Assembly (NCBI GenBank): GCA_017403125.1 | Contig: JAFQOR010000010.1 | Coordinates: forward strand, 1-64,000 | DNA from: Alistipes sp. | GTDB taxonomy: Bacteria; Bacteroidota; Bacteroidia; Bacteroidales; Rikenellaceae | DNA: 64,000 bases | Direction: 5' to 3' | Shown here: positions 55,420 to 63,555 of the stretch, piece by piece | Numbering within the stretch: position 1 is the stretch's first letter | Layout: each line of letters begins with the position of its first letter | Position numbers and translations under genes: made by a program | Notes under the pieces: model-generated | Databases searched by the model: none | Told to the model about the DNA's origin: nothing | The model's input: only the letters and a program-made list of their open reading frames with translations

Positions 55420-56256
55420 TTACTTAATTCGGATATTGTCGATAAGTCGAATATCGCCAACTTGCACTGCTATACAGCCCTGTATGCGCTCCGACTCATC
55501 CCAACTCTCAACACGCTGCATGGTCAAGGCATCGACAGCCTCGAAATATATAGTCTTCAACAACGGATTCGAGTCTATGGTAGCCACAACCCACTGCGTA
55601 AGCTCGGCGGGGGTCATCGACTGCATATTCTCTGCCGACTGCGATATTGTAGCATATATGTGCGGAGCCGCCTTGCGGTGCTCGGGTGTGAGAAGTTCGT
55701 TGCGCGACGATAGCGCCAAGCCATCCTCGCCACGAACTATCGGACACTCAACGATATTGACATCGATATTGAGCTGACGCACCATAGCCTTAATCACTGC
55801 AATCTGCTGAAAATCCTTCTCGCCGAAGTAGGCGTTGTAGGGCTTAACAAGCTCGAAGAGGCGACTCACGACCTGTGCCACGCCATTGAAGTGACCGGGA
55901 CGTGTAGCGCCCTCCATAACCTTATCGACCATGCCGAAGTCGAAGATGCGCGTATCGGGCTCGGGATATATGTCCTCCACCGAGGGCATGAACACCACAT
56001 CGGCACCCGCAGCTTCCAACACAGCACAATCGGCCTCGGGGGTACGAGGATAGTTGCGAAGGTCATTCTTATCGTTAAACTGCGTAGGATTTACAAAAAC
56101 ACTTACGACAACCAAGTCGTTCTCGCGACGTGCACGCTCAACCAGCGAACGGTGTCCGGCGTGCAGAGCGCCCATCGTGGGCACAAAGCCGATACCCTCC
56201 TTCGGGCATCCAGCCAAAGCTGCTTCAAGTTCAGCTACTCTATTTACTACTTTCAT
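55420..56256 (-). CDS. panC: Pantothenate synthetase
   Basis: 278 residues from ATG 56256 ([16 protein letters not shown]). The nucleotide-binding motif is [10 protein letters not shown], the pantoate-binding region is [12 protein letters not shown], and the KMSKS-like loop is [11 protein letters not shown]. It joins pantoate and beta-alanine with ATP. With panD it forms a two-gene operon; panB is not in the window. Confidence 0.96.
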   Translation of the reverse strand: MKVVNRVAELEAALAGCPKEGIGFVPTMGALHAGHRSLVERARRENDLVVVSVFVNPTQFNDKNDLRNYPRTPEADCAVLEAAGADVVFMPSVEDIYPEPDTRIFDFGMVDKVMEGATRPGHFNGVAQVVSRLFELVKPYNAYFGEKDFQQIAVIKAMVRQLNIDVNIVECPIVRGEDGLALSSRNELLTPEHRKAAPHIYATISQSAENMQSMTPAELTQWVVATIDSNPLLKTIYFEAVDALTMQRVESWDESERIQGCIAVQVGDIRLIDNIRIK

Positions 56257-56277
56257 ACACTTATAGGAATGATGCGG

Positions 56278-56285
56278 CAAAGTTA
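56278..56285 (-). promoter_or_regulatory. -7 box TAACTTTG of panC-panD
   Basis: Perfect TAnnTTTG on the minus strand, 21 bases before the panC ATG. Between here and 56684 is about 400 bases where I see no gene; a 111-codon frame there has no family features. Confidence 0.55.
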
Positions 56286-56684
56286 CAAACTAAAATGGAG
56301 ATAACAAGTAAAGAGCATGAAAAATCGCTATCGCAGTCCAAAATTTCATATAATTGTTCCCTTTGTCCTGCCAATCCTTGCGCCAAGTGTGGCTTTTGGG
56401 AGATTTACAACAGGCTGGTGGCAAAGTTCCAGTCCCCTAAATTTCGTAAAATCTTTAACCCAAAAACTAATTTTGCCACGCCTAAAAACAAAACCACCAC
56501 ACGAACAACAGCAACCATCCCCGCCCAATCGCCTCTCTCCGAAAAAAAATATTTATCTTTATATTTTAGCCATATCACCCCACATCCAATTATCCAGACA
56601 ACCTCCACTGCCATTTCGAGTAGTGCAGTTTGAACAAATTCCTACTATTTAACATTTTACCCCAATAATAAATTACGCACAAAA

Positions 56685-56716
56685 TTTGCACAATTGCAAT
56701 TATTTGCTTATTTTTG
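56685..56716 (+). promoter_or_regulatory. Consensus promoter of the 56759 lipoprotein gene
   Basis: TTTG (56685-56688), 20-bp spacer, TATTTTTG (56709-56716). The leader would be about 40 bases. Confidence 0.75.
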
Positions 56717-56758
56717 TACATGGGCATTTGAATATCACCAAATTCTAAATCATGCACA

Positions 56759-57319
56759 ATGAAAAACATATACACATTTTTTGCAATCGCCTGCATAGGT
56801 TTGTGGGGATGCAACAAAGAGACTAACGGGTTGAAGGAGCCGAAAATGGCAGAGATAGCAACTATGATAAGCACACAAAATGGAACTTATGACGATGCCG
56901 AATTTCTGAACACGTTATGCAAGAATGCAATACTCCCGGCCCAACACTACATATATGTGGATGGCGATTGGGAGTTGATGAGCCCTATGCCCGACGGAGC
57001 ATCGTATGCTACATGTGTCGCTTTCGACAATGGTGTTGCACATCTATACACAGCCTCAAATGCAGAGCCCTCGTTTGGCATGGTCTATCTCACCTATGAG
57101 TATGAGTACGATGTCAAACAAAATACAATTACGTGGTACTACAACGATATATATCAAGGTGAATCTAAGATACAATACTTTGATAACTACACATTAGTTA
57201 TCGACGGAGCCTACCCCGTAGGATATGGCAGCACAAATAGTCGTTATATACTAAATTTCGATGCTGCCAAACGCGAAGAGTTGTTAAACAGCGGCATAGA
57301 GGAGTGGACAGGCGTTTAG
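56759..57319 (+). CDS. Lipoprotein of unknown function, possible distant relative of the 18871/47853 pair
   Basis: 186 residues with lipoprotein signal ending CIGLWGCNKE. The mature domain is beta-rich and Tyr-rich. Its C-terminal third (YDVKQNTITWYY, KIQYFDNYTLVIDGAYPV, RYILNFDAAKREEL) follows the same order of features as the two paralogous lipoproteins: Y/F-D-x-x-x-x-T, a later Y-F/Y-D, D/H-G-x-x-P, then R-Y-x-x-x-F. The resemblance is weak. No function can be given. Confidence 0.7.
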   Translation: MKNIYTFFAIACIGLWGCNKETNGLKEPKMAEIATMISTQNGTYDDAEFLNTLCKNAILPAQHYIYVDGDWELMSPMPDGASYATCVAFDNGVAHLYTASNAEPSFGMVYLTYEYEYDVKQNTITWYYNDIYQGESKIQYFDNYTLVIDGAYPVGYGSTNSRYILNFDAAKREELLNSGIEEWTGV

Positions 57320-57349
57320 GACGCTCACAGGCAGCAACCCCGCCTAAAA

Positions 57350-57390
57350 TAAAAGCAATCGAGGGCAGCCATATATGTTGGCTGCCCTCG
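57350..57390 (-). terminator. Hairpin between converging genes
   Basis: CGAGGGCAGCC (57360-57370) pairs with GGCTGCCCTCG (57380-57390). On the minus strand it is followed by ATTGCTTTTATTTTAG, so it most likely ends the gene at 57397; it may also serve the plus-strand gene. Confidence 0.8.
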
Positions 57391-57396
57391 GTAGTA

Positions 57397-57849
57397 CTAT
57401 ACCATCCCCACATGCGGGAACTCCGACATAGGATGATACCTACCCTCGGAGAGTTGATAGCAGTAGGTTTGCAGACCGTTTGTAAGTACCACATATCGGC
57501 AACCAAGCACCGAGTTGTAGCGCACCGCCTGGCGCAATACCATGTCGTCAATCTTTATCGTCGGCTCCTTGCACTCGACAACAACCAACGGACGTGCATC
57601 ATCTCCCAGGGCAACAATATCGGCACGCTGCATCTGTCCATTCATATTCACGGGATACTCCTCGACAATCTGCTGGGGCATAAAACCGCAGCACCCTACC
57701 ATATACTCCACAACATGCCTACGCACCCACTCTTCGGGCGTAAGTACCAACCATCGACCACGAACTGCATCGAAAACCTCGGTGCGTCCGTTTGCCGCAT
57801 GGCGGGCTTTAAGCCTAATAGGCGGAAAATTTAGCTTTGGTAGCGACAT
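57397..57849 (-). CDS. HsdR N-terminal-like nuclease-fold protein
   Basis: 150 residues from ATG 57849. It matches the small 'type I restriction enzyme R protein N terminus' (HSDR_N) proteins: RGRWLVLTPEEWVRRHVVEY, then a PD-(D/E)xK-like core RADIVALGDD...VVVECKEP with Asp and Glu-x-Lys intact, then QAVRYN and YVVLTNG. There are no hsdM or hsdS genes nearby, and this stand-alone form is common in Bacteroidetes, so it is probably not a restriction enzyme. The role is unknown. Confidence 0.85.
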   Translation of the reverse strand: MSLPKLNFPPIRLKARHAANGRTEVFDAVRGRWLVLTPEEWVRRHVVEYMVGCCGFMPQQIVEEYPVNMNGQMQRADIVALGDDARPLVVVECKEPTIKIDDMVLRQAVRYNSVLGCRYVVLTNGLQTYCYQLSEGRYHPMSEFPHVGMV

Positions 57850-57876
57850 TTGGTGTTGTCTTGTATAATAAATGTG

Positions 57877-57896
57877 TATATTTGTGCACAAATATA
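57877..57896. promoter_or_regulatory. Perfect 20-bp palindrome with two divergent -7 boxes
   Basis: TATATTTGTGCACAAATATA. The left half is a -7 box for the plus-strand gene at 57906 and the right half is a -7 box for the minus-strand gene at 57849, only 4 bp apart. The two promoters must exclude each other, or one regulator binds the palindrome. Confidence 0.65.
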
Positions 57897-57905
57897 ACAC
57901 AAATA

Positions 57906-58400
57906 ATGGAAACTAACACCACAATCGATATCGAGGCTCGCGTAGAGCGTGCACGCAACTACTTTCTCGCAGGATACAACTGCGCACAAGCCGTAGTCAT
58001 GACCTTCGACGACATCATTGGTTACGACATAGAGACACTCGCACGCATTGCCGCCCCCTTTGGCGGGGGCATGGGCCGCATGCGCGAGGTGTGCGGCACG
58101 GTTAGCGGCATGAGCCTTGTGGCAGGTGCCATATGCCCCTCCACCGACCCCAAAGATATGTTGCGCCGCAAGGAGAACTATGCCCTTGTGCAGCAATTTG
58201 CCGAGGCATTTCGCCGAGAGAATGGCGACATAGTATGTCGCAGGCTACTCGGCTTGGACGACACGACGGTAGCAAACGAGAGCGCCATGCCCTCGTCGCG
58301 CACTGCCGAATACTACCGCAAACGCCCTTGCGTTGAGTACGTAGCAACGGCAACGCGCATCGTAGCAGAGCACATCGCTCATAACGTAAACAAAGAGTAG
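57906..58400 (+). CDS. C_GCAxxG_C_C family redox protein
   Basis: 164 residues from ATG 57906. The family cysteines are in order: GYNCAQAV, then FGGGMGRMREVCGTVSG, then ICPS, a later Cys in VCRR, and RPCVEYV. Such proteins are small predicted redox or metal-binding proteins of anaerobes, sometimes selenoprotein relatives; the exact role is unknown. It lies 23 bases before the Ca2+-ATPase gene, perhaps in one operon. Confidence 0.88.
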   Translation: METNTTIDIEARVERARNYFLAGYNCAQAVVMTFDDIIGYDIETLARIAAPFGGGMGRMREVCGTVSGMSLVAGAICPSTDPKDMLRRKENYALVQQFAEAFRRENGDIVCRRLLGLDDTTVANESAMPSSRTAEYYRKRPCVEYVATATRIVAEHIAHNVNKE

Positions 58401-58423
58401 GAACACACATTATATCCGTGGAT

Positions 58424-61186
58424 ATGCAAAAGGAAAATAAGCCGTCAATTGAGTCAGCACTCCTATCGTCATCCGACGAGGTCATCAGCGGCAAGGGTAA
58501 AAACATTATCCCGCCACCGGAGCGCGAGCCCCTATGGAAGGCATATTTAGCAAAGTTCAAAGACCCGATAATCATTGTATTGTTGGTGGTCTTTATCTTC
58601 TCGGTAGCCGTTGCTCTCTACGATATATTTGTTGTAGGCAAGGGCCTGGAATTGTTGCTCGAACCTACGGGCGTGCTCGTAGCGTTGCTTCTTGCAACGG
58701 GCGTAGGCTTCATCTTCGAGGTTAAGGCCGGCAAAGAGTTCGACATATTAAATAAGGTAAAGGACTCGCGCCCCGTTAAGGTCTTGCGCCGCAAAGATAG
58801 CAACAGTCGCCCTGCAATCGAGAGTATCGAGAAGCAGGATGTTGTGGTTGGCGATATAGTGCGCTTGGAGGGTGGCGACGAGATTCCGGCGGACGGATAC
58901 CTTATTGAGGCTACGCACCTGCGCGTCGATGAGTCGAACTTTACGGGCGAGACCTACGCTAACAAGTATGCCGACGAGGCACAATTCGATGCTGATGCTA
59001 CATACCCTTCGAACTTCATGTTGCGCGGCGCAACCATCATCGAGGGTAATGCCCTGATGCGCGTATCGGCTGTCGGCAGCGACACCGAGGAGGGGCGTGG
59101 CGTAGCACGCGCCAGCGAGGGCAGCGACGTCGAAACGCCACTTAACCGACAGCTTGCCAAGCTCGGACATTGGATCTCGATTGCGAGTTTCATCATGGCG
59201 GCATGCATTGTCGTAGGGCGTGTTGTGGGCTTCCTCTTCTTCGACGACGTACCCATGGCAGACCGCAGTTTTATCGATATTGCCGAGTTTGCGCTGGGCT
59301 CGATAATGATTGCCGTTACACTTATCGTGGTTGCCGTGCCCGAGGGTCTTCCCATGAGCATCACCGTGAGCCTTGCATTGAGCATGCGACGGATGCTCAA
59401 AGAGAAGAGCTTGGTGCGTAAGCTCCACGCATGCGAAACCATGGGCGCAACAACAGTAATCTGCACCGACAAGACGGGCACGCTGACCAAAAACCGTATG
59501 ACCGTGATGGAGATGGAGTGTTGCGACGAGAGTATGATAGCCGACATCGAGACCAACATCGCCGTAAACTCCACTGCCGACCTTGCGCTCGACGACGAGG
59601 GCAAACTAACCGCCATAGGAAATCCAACCGAGGGAGCGCTGCTTATGTGGCTACATAGCCGCGAGCGCAGCCACGCAACGATTCGCGATAGCCACGCCAT
59701 AGTTGCACAGGAGCCCTTCTCTACCGAGACCAAGTTTATGGCAACCGAGGTTAAGGAGCTATCAACGGGTCGTCGCATGCGATACATCAAGGGTGCTCCG
59801 GAGATTATCATGGCAATGTGTCGAAGTATCGCCGGTGGCGTAACGCGCGAGCATATCGAGGCAAAGCTGCGAGACTATCAGGGTCGTGCCATGCGAACTT
59901 TGGGCTTTGCCATGCAACATATCAACGATGACGGCACGATGCAGGAGCTGTGCTTCGTGGGTATTGCAGGCATCGCTGACCCCATACGTGACGATGTGCG
60001 CGAGGCGATAGAGACATGTATGAACTCGGCAGGCGTCAGGGTTATCATCGTCACAGGCGACACTCCCGGCACAGCAACCGAGATTGGACGACAGATAGGA
60101 CTTATCAGCAGCACAGAGGAGGGTCAGGTTATTACCGGACCGGAGTTCGCAGCCCTCGGTGACGAGGAGGCGCGCGAGTTGCTACGTGGTCCCCAATTAA
60201 AGATTATAGCGCGAGCACGCCCCGACGACAAGGCGCGCCTCGTAATGCTCCTACAATCGAATGGTGAGGTAGTAGCTGTTACGGGCGATGGCACAAACGA
60301 TGCTCCGGCTCTATCGAAGGCACAGGTGGGTTTATCGATGGGTGATGGCACGTCGCGTGCAAAGGAGGCAAGCGACATAACAATCATCGACAACTCGTTT
60401 GCAAGCATCAACAAGGCTATAATGTGGGGGCGTTCGCTCTATCTGAACATCCGTCGCTTCATCATCTTCCAGATGACAATCAACCTATGCGCCTGTCTTA
60501 TAGTGCTTCTCGGAGCATTTATCGGCCTTGAATCGCCACTCACCGTAACACAGATGTTGTGGGTAAATCTCATCATGGACACGTTTGCCGCCATGGCACT
60601 CTCGTCACTTCCGGCAGACAGGGGCGTACTCAAAGATAAGCCCCGCAACCCGAATAGTCACATTATCAATCGCCAGATGTTGTACCGAATCATCGGTGGT
60701 GGCTTGATATTCTTTGTGCTTATGGTTGGCATATGGCAGTTGCTATGGCATACCAACATCGAGTCGGTATCGGACCTGCTCAATGGCGAGACAATACGCA
60801 TCTTCTTCGCCGAGATGTTCAGCTCATCTACCGCAAAGGCGCATTTGAGTGGCTACGAGATGGGCGTATTCTTCTCGATGTTTGTGATGTTGCAGTTGTG
60901 GAACTTGTTTAATGCCAAGTATTTCTGCACCGACCGCAGCCTTATTCAAGACATCATAGACCTATTCCGTGCACCTCACCGTGTGCGCGAATCATATAGC
61001 AAGTTTTTCATCCTGATTTTTGCCGTTATACTCCTCGGACAGATGGCAATCGTAAACTTTGCCAGCGACCTATTTAGCGTATCGCCGCTCCCCATGAGCG
61101 ATTGGTTGTGGCTGCTACTCATAACCTCGCCTGTGGTAATAATACCCGATATTATTCGCTTCGCCACCAACATGCGCAAGCAATAG
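58424..61186 (+). CDS. Calcium-translocating P-type ATPase (PMCA type)
   Basis: 920 residues from ATG 58424. It has N-terminal cation-ATPase helices, TGE in SNFTGETYAN, the ion-site motif VVAVPEGLPMSITVSLAL, the phosphorylation site ICTDKTGTLTKNRMT, and TGDGTNDAPALSKA, followed by the C-terminal membrane block with VNLIMDTFAAMALS. The PMCA-like arrangement predicts Ca2+ export from the cytosol. There is no calmodulin-binding tail. A hairpin follows the stop. Confidence 0.95.
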   Translation: MQKENKPSIESALLSSSDEVISGKGKNIIPPPEREPLWKAYLAKFKDPIIIVLLVVFIFSVAVALYDIFVVGKGLELLLEPTGVLVALLLATGVGFIFEVKAGKEFDILNKVKDSRPVKVLRRKDSNSRPAIESIEKQDVVVGDIVRLEGGDEIPADGYLIEATHLRVDESNFTGETYANKYADEAQFDADATYPSNFMLRGATIIEGNALMRVSAVGSDTEEGRGVARASEGSDVETPLNRQLAKLGHWISIASFIMAACIVVGRVVGFLFFDDVPMADRSFIDIAEFALGSIMIAVTLIVVAVPEGLPMSITVSLALSMRRMLKEKSLVRKLHACETMGATTVICTDKTGTLTKNRMTVMEMECCDESMIADIETNIAVNSTADLALDDEGKLTAIGNPTEGALLMWLHSRERSHATIRDSHAIVAQEPFSTETKFMATEVKELSTGRRMRYIKGAPEIIMAMCRSIAGGVTREHIEAKLRDYQGRAMRTLGFAMQHINDDGTMQELCFVGIAGIADPIRDDVREAIETCMNSAGVRVIIVTGDTPGTATEIGRQIGLISSTEEGQVITGPEFAALGDEEARELLRGPQLKIIARARPDDKARLVMLLQSNGEVVAVTGDGTNDAPALSKAQVGLSMGDGTSRAKEASDITIIDNSFASINKAIMWGRSLYLNIRRFIIFQMTINLCACLIVLLGAFIGLESPLTVTQMLWVNLIMDTFAAMALSSLPADRGVLKDKPRNPNSHIINRQMLYRIIGGGLIFFVLMVGIWQLLWHTNIESVSDLLNGETIRIFFAEMFSSSTAKAHLSGYEMGVFFSMFVMLQLWNLFNAKYFCTDRSLIQDIIDLFRAPHRVRESYSKFFILIFAVILLGQMAIVNFASDLFSVSPLPMSDWLWLLLITSPVVIIPDIIRFATNMRKQ

Positions 61187-61207
61187 GTGCGAACGCCGCA
61201 ACTTGAT

Positions 61208-61248
61208 AGGGGTTTATGGAGGCTCTTTCATGCCATCCATAAACCCCT
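61208..61248. terminator. Hairpin after the Ca2+-ATPase gene
   Basis: AGGGGTTTATGGA (61208-61220) pairs with TCCATAAACCCCT (61236-61248). No T run follows on the plus strand, so it may protect mRNA rather than terminate. Confidence 0.65.
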
Positions 61249-61256
61249 TATTCCGC

Positions 61257-61300
61257 AAAAAGAGTAGCCAAAAGGCAGCGAAAGAGTAGAGAAAGGGAGT
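61257..61300. repeat. G/A-rich degenerate microrepeats
   Basis: AAAAAGAGTAGCCAAAAGGC followed by further units ending AAAGGGAGTG. Fourth member of the family at 16997. Confidence 0.55.
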
Positions 61301-61383
61301 GAGTTTGCGTGTAAGTTCGGAGCGCACCAATCAAAGGGGTATTGCTCCGCCCCATCACCACACACACATCCGCCCCACCCACG

Positions 61384-61525
61384 ACACGGGTAGAAAAAAG
61401 TAAACCCACAACAAAAGAGGAAACTTCACCACACCCCACACACAGCGACCCCACAACCACACGGGTATTAAAAATAATACCCGCGTACAAAAAAACGCAG
61501 ACACGCCCCATCACACACACAGCCA
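61384..61525 (+). repeat. Left direct repeat flanking the S41 gene
   Basis: A cytosine-rich block sharing several stretches with 63334-63490: CACGGGTAGAAAAAAGTA, a 34-bp AAACCCACAACAAAAGAGGA-type stretch at 61402-61435 (one difference), the palindrome at 61463-61482, and CACGCCCCATCAC. The order of blocks differs partly between the copies. Positions 61526-61760 hold no other feature. Confidence 0.75.
61463..61482. repeat. Palindrome GGGTATTAAAAATAATACCC, copy 3
   Basis: Same core as 18559, 48775 and 63397. Confidence 0.85.
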
Positions 61526-61760
61526 TGCGAAAACTCTCTCAACTGAAAAAGTTTAGGTATTTTTTCAGTTAACTTGATTTGAAGGTTTTGTGATGTTATA
61601 TTGCTAATATGTGCAATAATCAACCTCATTATGGCGTTAAATTGGTGGTGTTCAAACTCCAATGTTATGAGAGCAACTATCAATATTTCAAATATCTTGT
61701 ACTTGGGATGGCTACGGAGTTTTCATATCTGTAATAAATAAGAGAAACAAACTGTTTAAT

Positions 61761-63224
61761 ATGAGGTGGTTATTATCGTTTAGTCTACTATTTTTCATAC
61801 AACCGATTCAAGCACAAACTGCCGTACAATCTCTTGATGTTGAGAGTATTAAGCAACGCTCTGTTGCCGTAAAAAATAGTGCTGCTGCCATCTGCGATCT
61901 TCGAACAATTCGTTGCGGGAGTTGGACCGACTTGCCCATTAGTAGTATTCATCCAACAATTGATTCGCTTCTGACCCCTACAATAAAAGAGGAACTACTT
62001 AAGCAGATAAACGCTCGTCATACCCAGTTGGGGAAGGATACTCTACTCACTGCAGATTTGTTTTATGTACTGCGCCCCTATATTGATTGGTTGCACGAAG
62101 TCGATCCACACTGTCGCATCGGTGCTAGAATACCCATCGATGCTCGTATCTACAAGACAAAGCGAGAGTTTATGAAAACTCGTCGAGCGCTTGGCTTCAA
62201 CCTGCTATGCGTTCAAGACTCGTTAGTTGTCAACACCTCGGTGAACAGGCTATTTCGCAAAGGCGATATGATTGTTTCGATCAATGGTATCAAACCATCC
62301 GAATTGATTGAATATAACTACTACGACCGCTACACAACACCAGCCGTTTTGCTGCAAAACTACTATTTTCAGCATCTTCCAGAGGTGTATACTGTTCAAC
62401 TTGTTCGTGGCAGTGAATTACTGACAATTACAACTGAAGGTATGCGCCACCAGAAGGCTGCCTCGTTGTTGGATATCGAGGAGTCGATGGATAAAAATAT
62501 CCGTATATACGAATCATCGCAAACCGGCTATATCGCACTACCCAAGTTCTCCTATTTCTACAATCCGAGAATTATCAAAGTTCTGCAATCGCATATTGCC
62601 AAGTTTAAGGCAAAAAACTGTAAAAATGTAATCCTTGATTTGAGATATAACTCGGGAGGTAGTGGATATATGTTCGACAAGCTATTATCATTGTTTATCA
62701 ACCGCCCAACAATCCCCTACCTGAAATCGCAAAAGTTGAGGGTATCTCCATATACCATAGAGGATTATGAATTTATCACAGAGGAGATGATAGGACAGAC
62801 CATCACGCTGCCAGATAGTTGTACGATAAAGACGATTGACCTTGATCCTGAATTGTATATAGGCGATGATATTCATGTATATATCCTAATGAGTAGAAAT
62901 ACATCCTCCATAGCAGCATCATTTTGTAATTTAATGCAATACAATGGTTCTGCTACTCTGGTCGGAGAACCACTTTGCCACAACGCTCTTCGTTATGGCG
63001 AGACTGTAACAGGGGAGATATGGCTATCCTCGCTGTTGTATGAAGCTTCTATTGCTACCACAGAATATGATGAATACTCCCTCGCTGTAGATGGGGTGCT
63101 AATGCCAGATATACCTATTCCATATATTGCGAAGGATTACCTCTCGGGACAGGATGCGATGTTAGATAAGCTGTTAGAAATTATTAAACATTATTCCCAA
63201 CAGCGTAACGGAGATTGGACCTGA
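61761..63224 (+). CDS. S41-family peptidase, 3' end replaced by a foreign fragment
   Basis: 487 residues with a signal ending PIQAQ. A PDZ-like region lies at ~150-240 (RKGDMIVSINGIKPSELIEY). The S41 (tail-specific protease) domain follows: SQTGYIALPKFSY, VILDLRYNSGG, and RNTSSIAASF with the probable catalytic Ser, then EPLCHN. It would cleave proteins in the periplasm. The last residues, after LLEIIKHYS, are read from an out-of-frame BspA-type leucine-rich-repeat remnant, so the natural C terminus was altered. The gene is A/T-richer than its neighbours and bracketed by repeats, a sign of transfer. Confidence 0.82.
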   Translation: MRWLLSFSLLFFIQPIQAQTAVQSLDVESIKQRSVAVKNSAAAICDLRTIRCGSWTDLPISSIHPTIDSLLTPTIKEELLKQINARHTQLGKDTLLTADLFYVLRPYIDWLHEVDPHCRIGARIPIDARIYKTKREFMKTRRALGFNLLCVQDSLVVNTSVNRLFRKGDMIVSINGIKPSELIEYNYYDRYTTPAVLLQNYYFQHLPEVYTVQLVRGSELLTITTEGMRHQKAASLLDIEESMDKNIRIYESSQTGYIALPKFSYFYNPRIIKVLQSHIAKFKAKNCKNVILDLRYNSGGSGYMFDKLLSLFINRPTIPYLKSQKLRVSPYTIEDYEFITEEMIGQTITLPDSCTIKTIDLDPELYIGDDIHVYILMSRNTSSIAASFCNLMQYNGSATLVGEPLCHNALRYGETVTGEIWLSSLLYEASIATTEYDEYSLAVDGVLMPDIPIPYIAKDYLSGQDAMLDKLLEIIKHYSQQRNGDWT

Positions 63225-63333
63225 TGCTTTCTCCGGTTGCGAAAACCTTAAAAGCATTACTATTCCTGAGAACGTAACAACGCTTGGAACGCGTGCTTTT
63301 TCTGGTTGCCATAACCTAAAAGAGGTGTATGGC
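63191..63333 (+). pseudogene. Remnant of a BspA-like leucine-rich-repeat gene
   Basis: In a different frame from the S41 gene, translation from 63191 gives IIPNSVTEIGPDAFSGCENL, then KSITIPENVTTLGTRAFSGC and HNLKEVYGKP: two BspA-type LRR units. No start codon or signal remains. The frame continues into the flanking repeat and stops inside the palindrome (TAA after GGGTAT). It overlaps the S41 gene's 3' end. Confidence 0.82.
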
Positions 63334-63490
63334 AAACCCACAACAAAAGAGGAAACTCCACCACACCACACACAACCACGTACCCAACAACCGCGCGGGT
63401 ATTAAAAATAATACCCGCGTAAAAAGACACAAACACGCCCCATCACCACACCACAAAACGCTCCACAATCGCACGGGTAGAAAAAAGTAG
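63334..63490 (+). repeat. Right direct repeat flanking the S41 gene
   Basis: Partner of 61384-61525, about 1.9 kb apart; see that entry. It runs into the terminator of the zinc-ribbon gene. Confidence 0.75.
63397..63416. repeat. Palindrome GGGTATTAAAAATAATACCC, copy 4
   Basis: Stem extended by CGC/GCG on both sides (63394-63419), the most stable of the four copies. Confidence 0.85.
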
Positions 63491-63520
63491 TACCATCACT
63501 GCAAAGTGATGGTACTACTT
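63478..63520 (-). terminator. Strong terminator of the zinc-ribbon gene
   Basis: A perfect 16-bp stem, 63485-63500 with 63505-63520, around GCAA. On the minus strand it is followed by six T. Confidence 0.93.
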
Positions 63521-63555
63521 TCTTGTGCGTTACGTCGTCTAACTCCGCGTCACGA

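Noticed and set aside
56317..56652. 111-codon frame between panC and the 56759 gene
   Set aside because: Pro/Lys-rich composition without domain, signal or promoter; conflicts with the promoter placement of the neighbouring gene.
57397..57849. Type I restriction enzyme
   Set aside because: Only the N-terminal nuclease-like domain is present, at full length for the orphan family, with no motor, methylase or specificity gene.
61248..61526. Minus-strand frame of 92 codons after the Ca2+-ATPase gene
   Set aside because: Antisense to the cytosine-rich repeat; composition is driven by the repeat.
63174..63371. Minus-strand frame of 65 codons near the S41 end
   Set aside because: It is antisense to the BspA LRR remnant.
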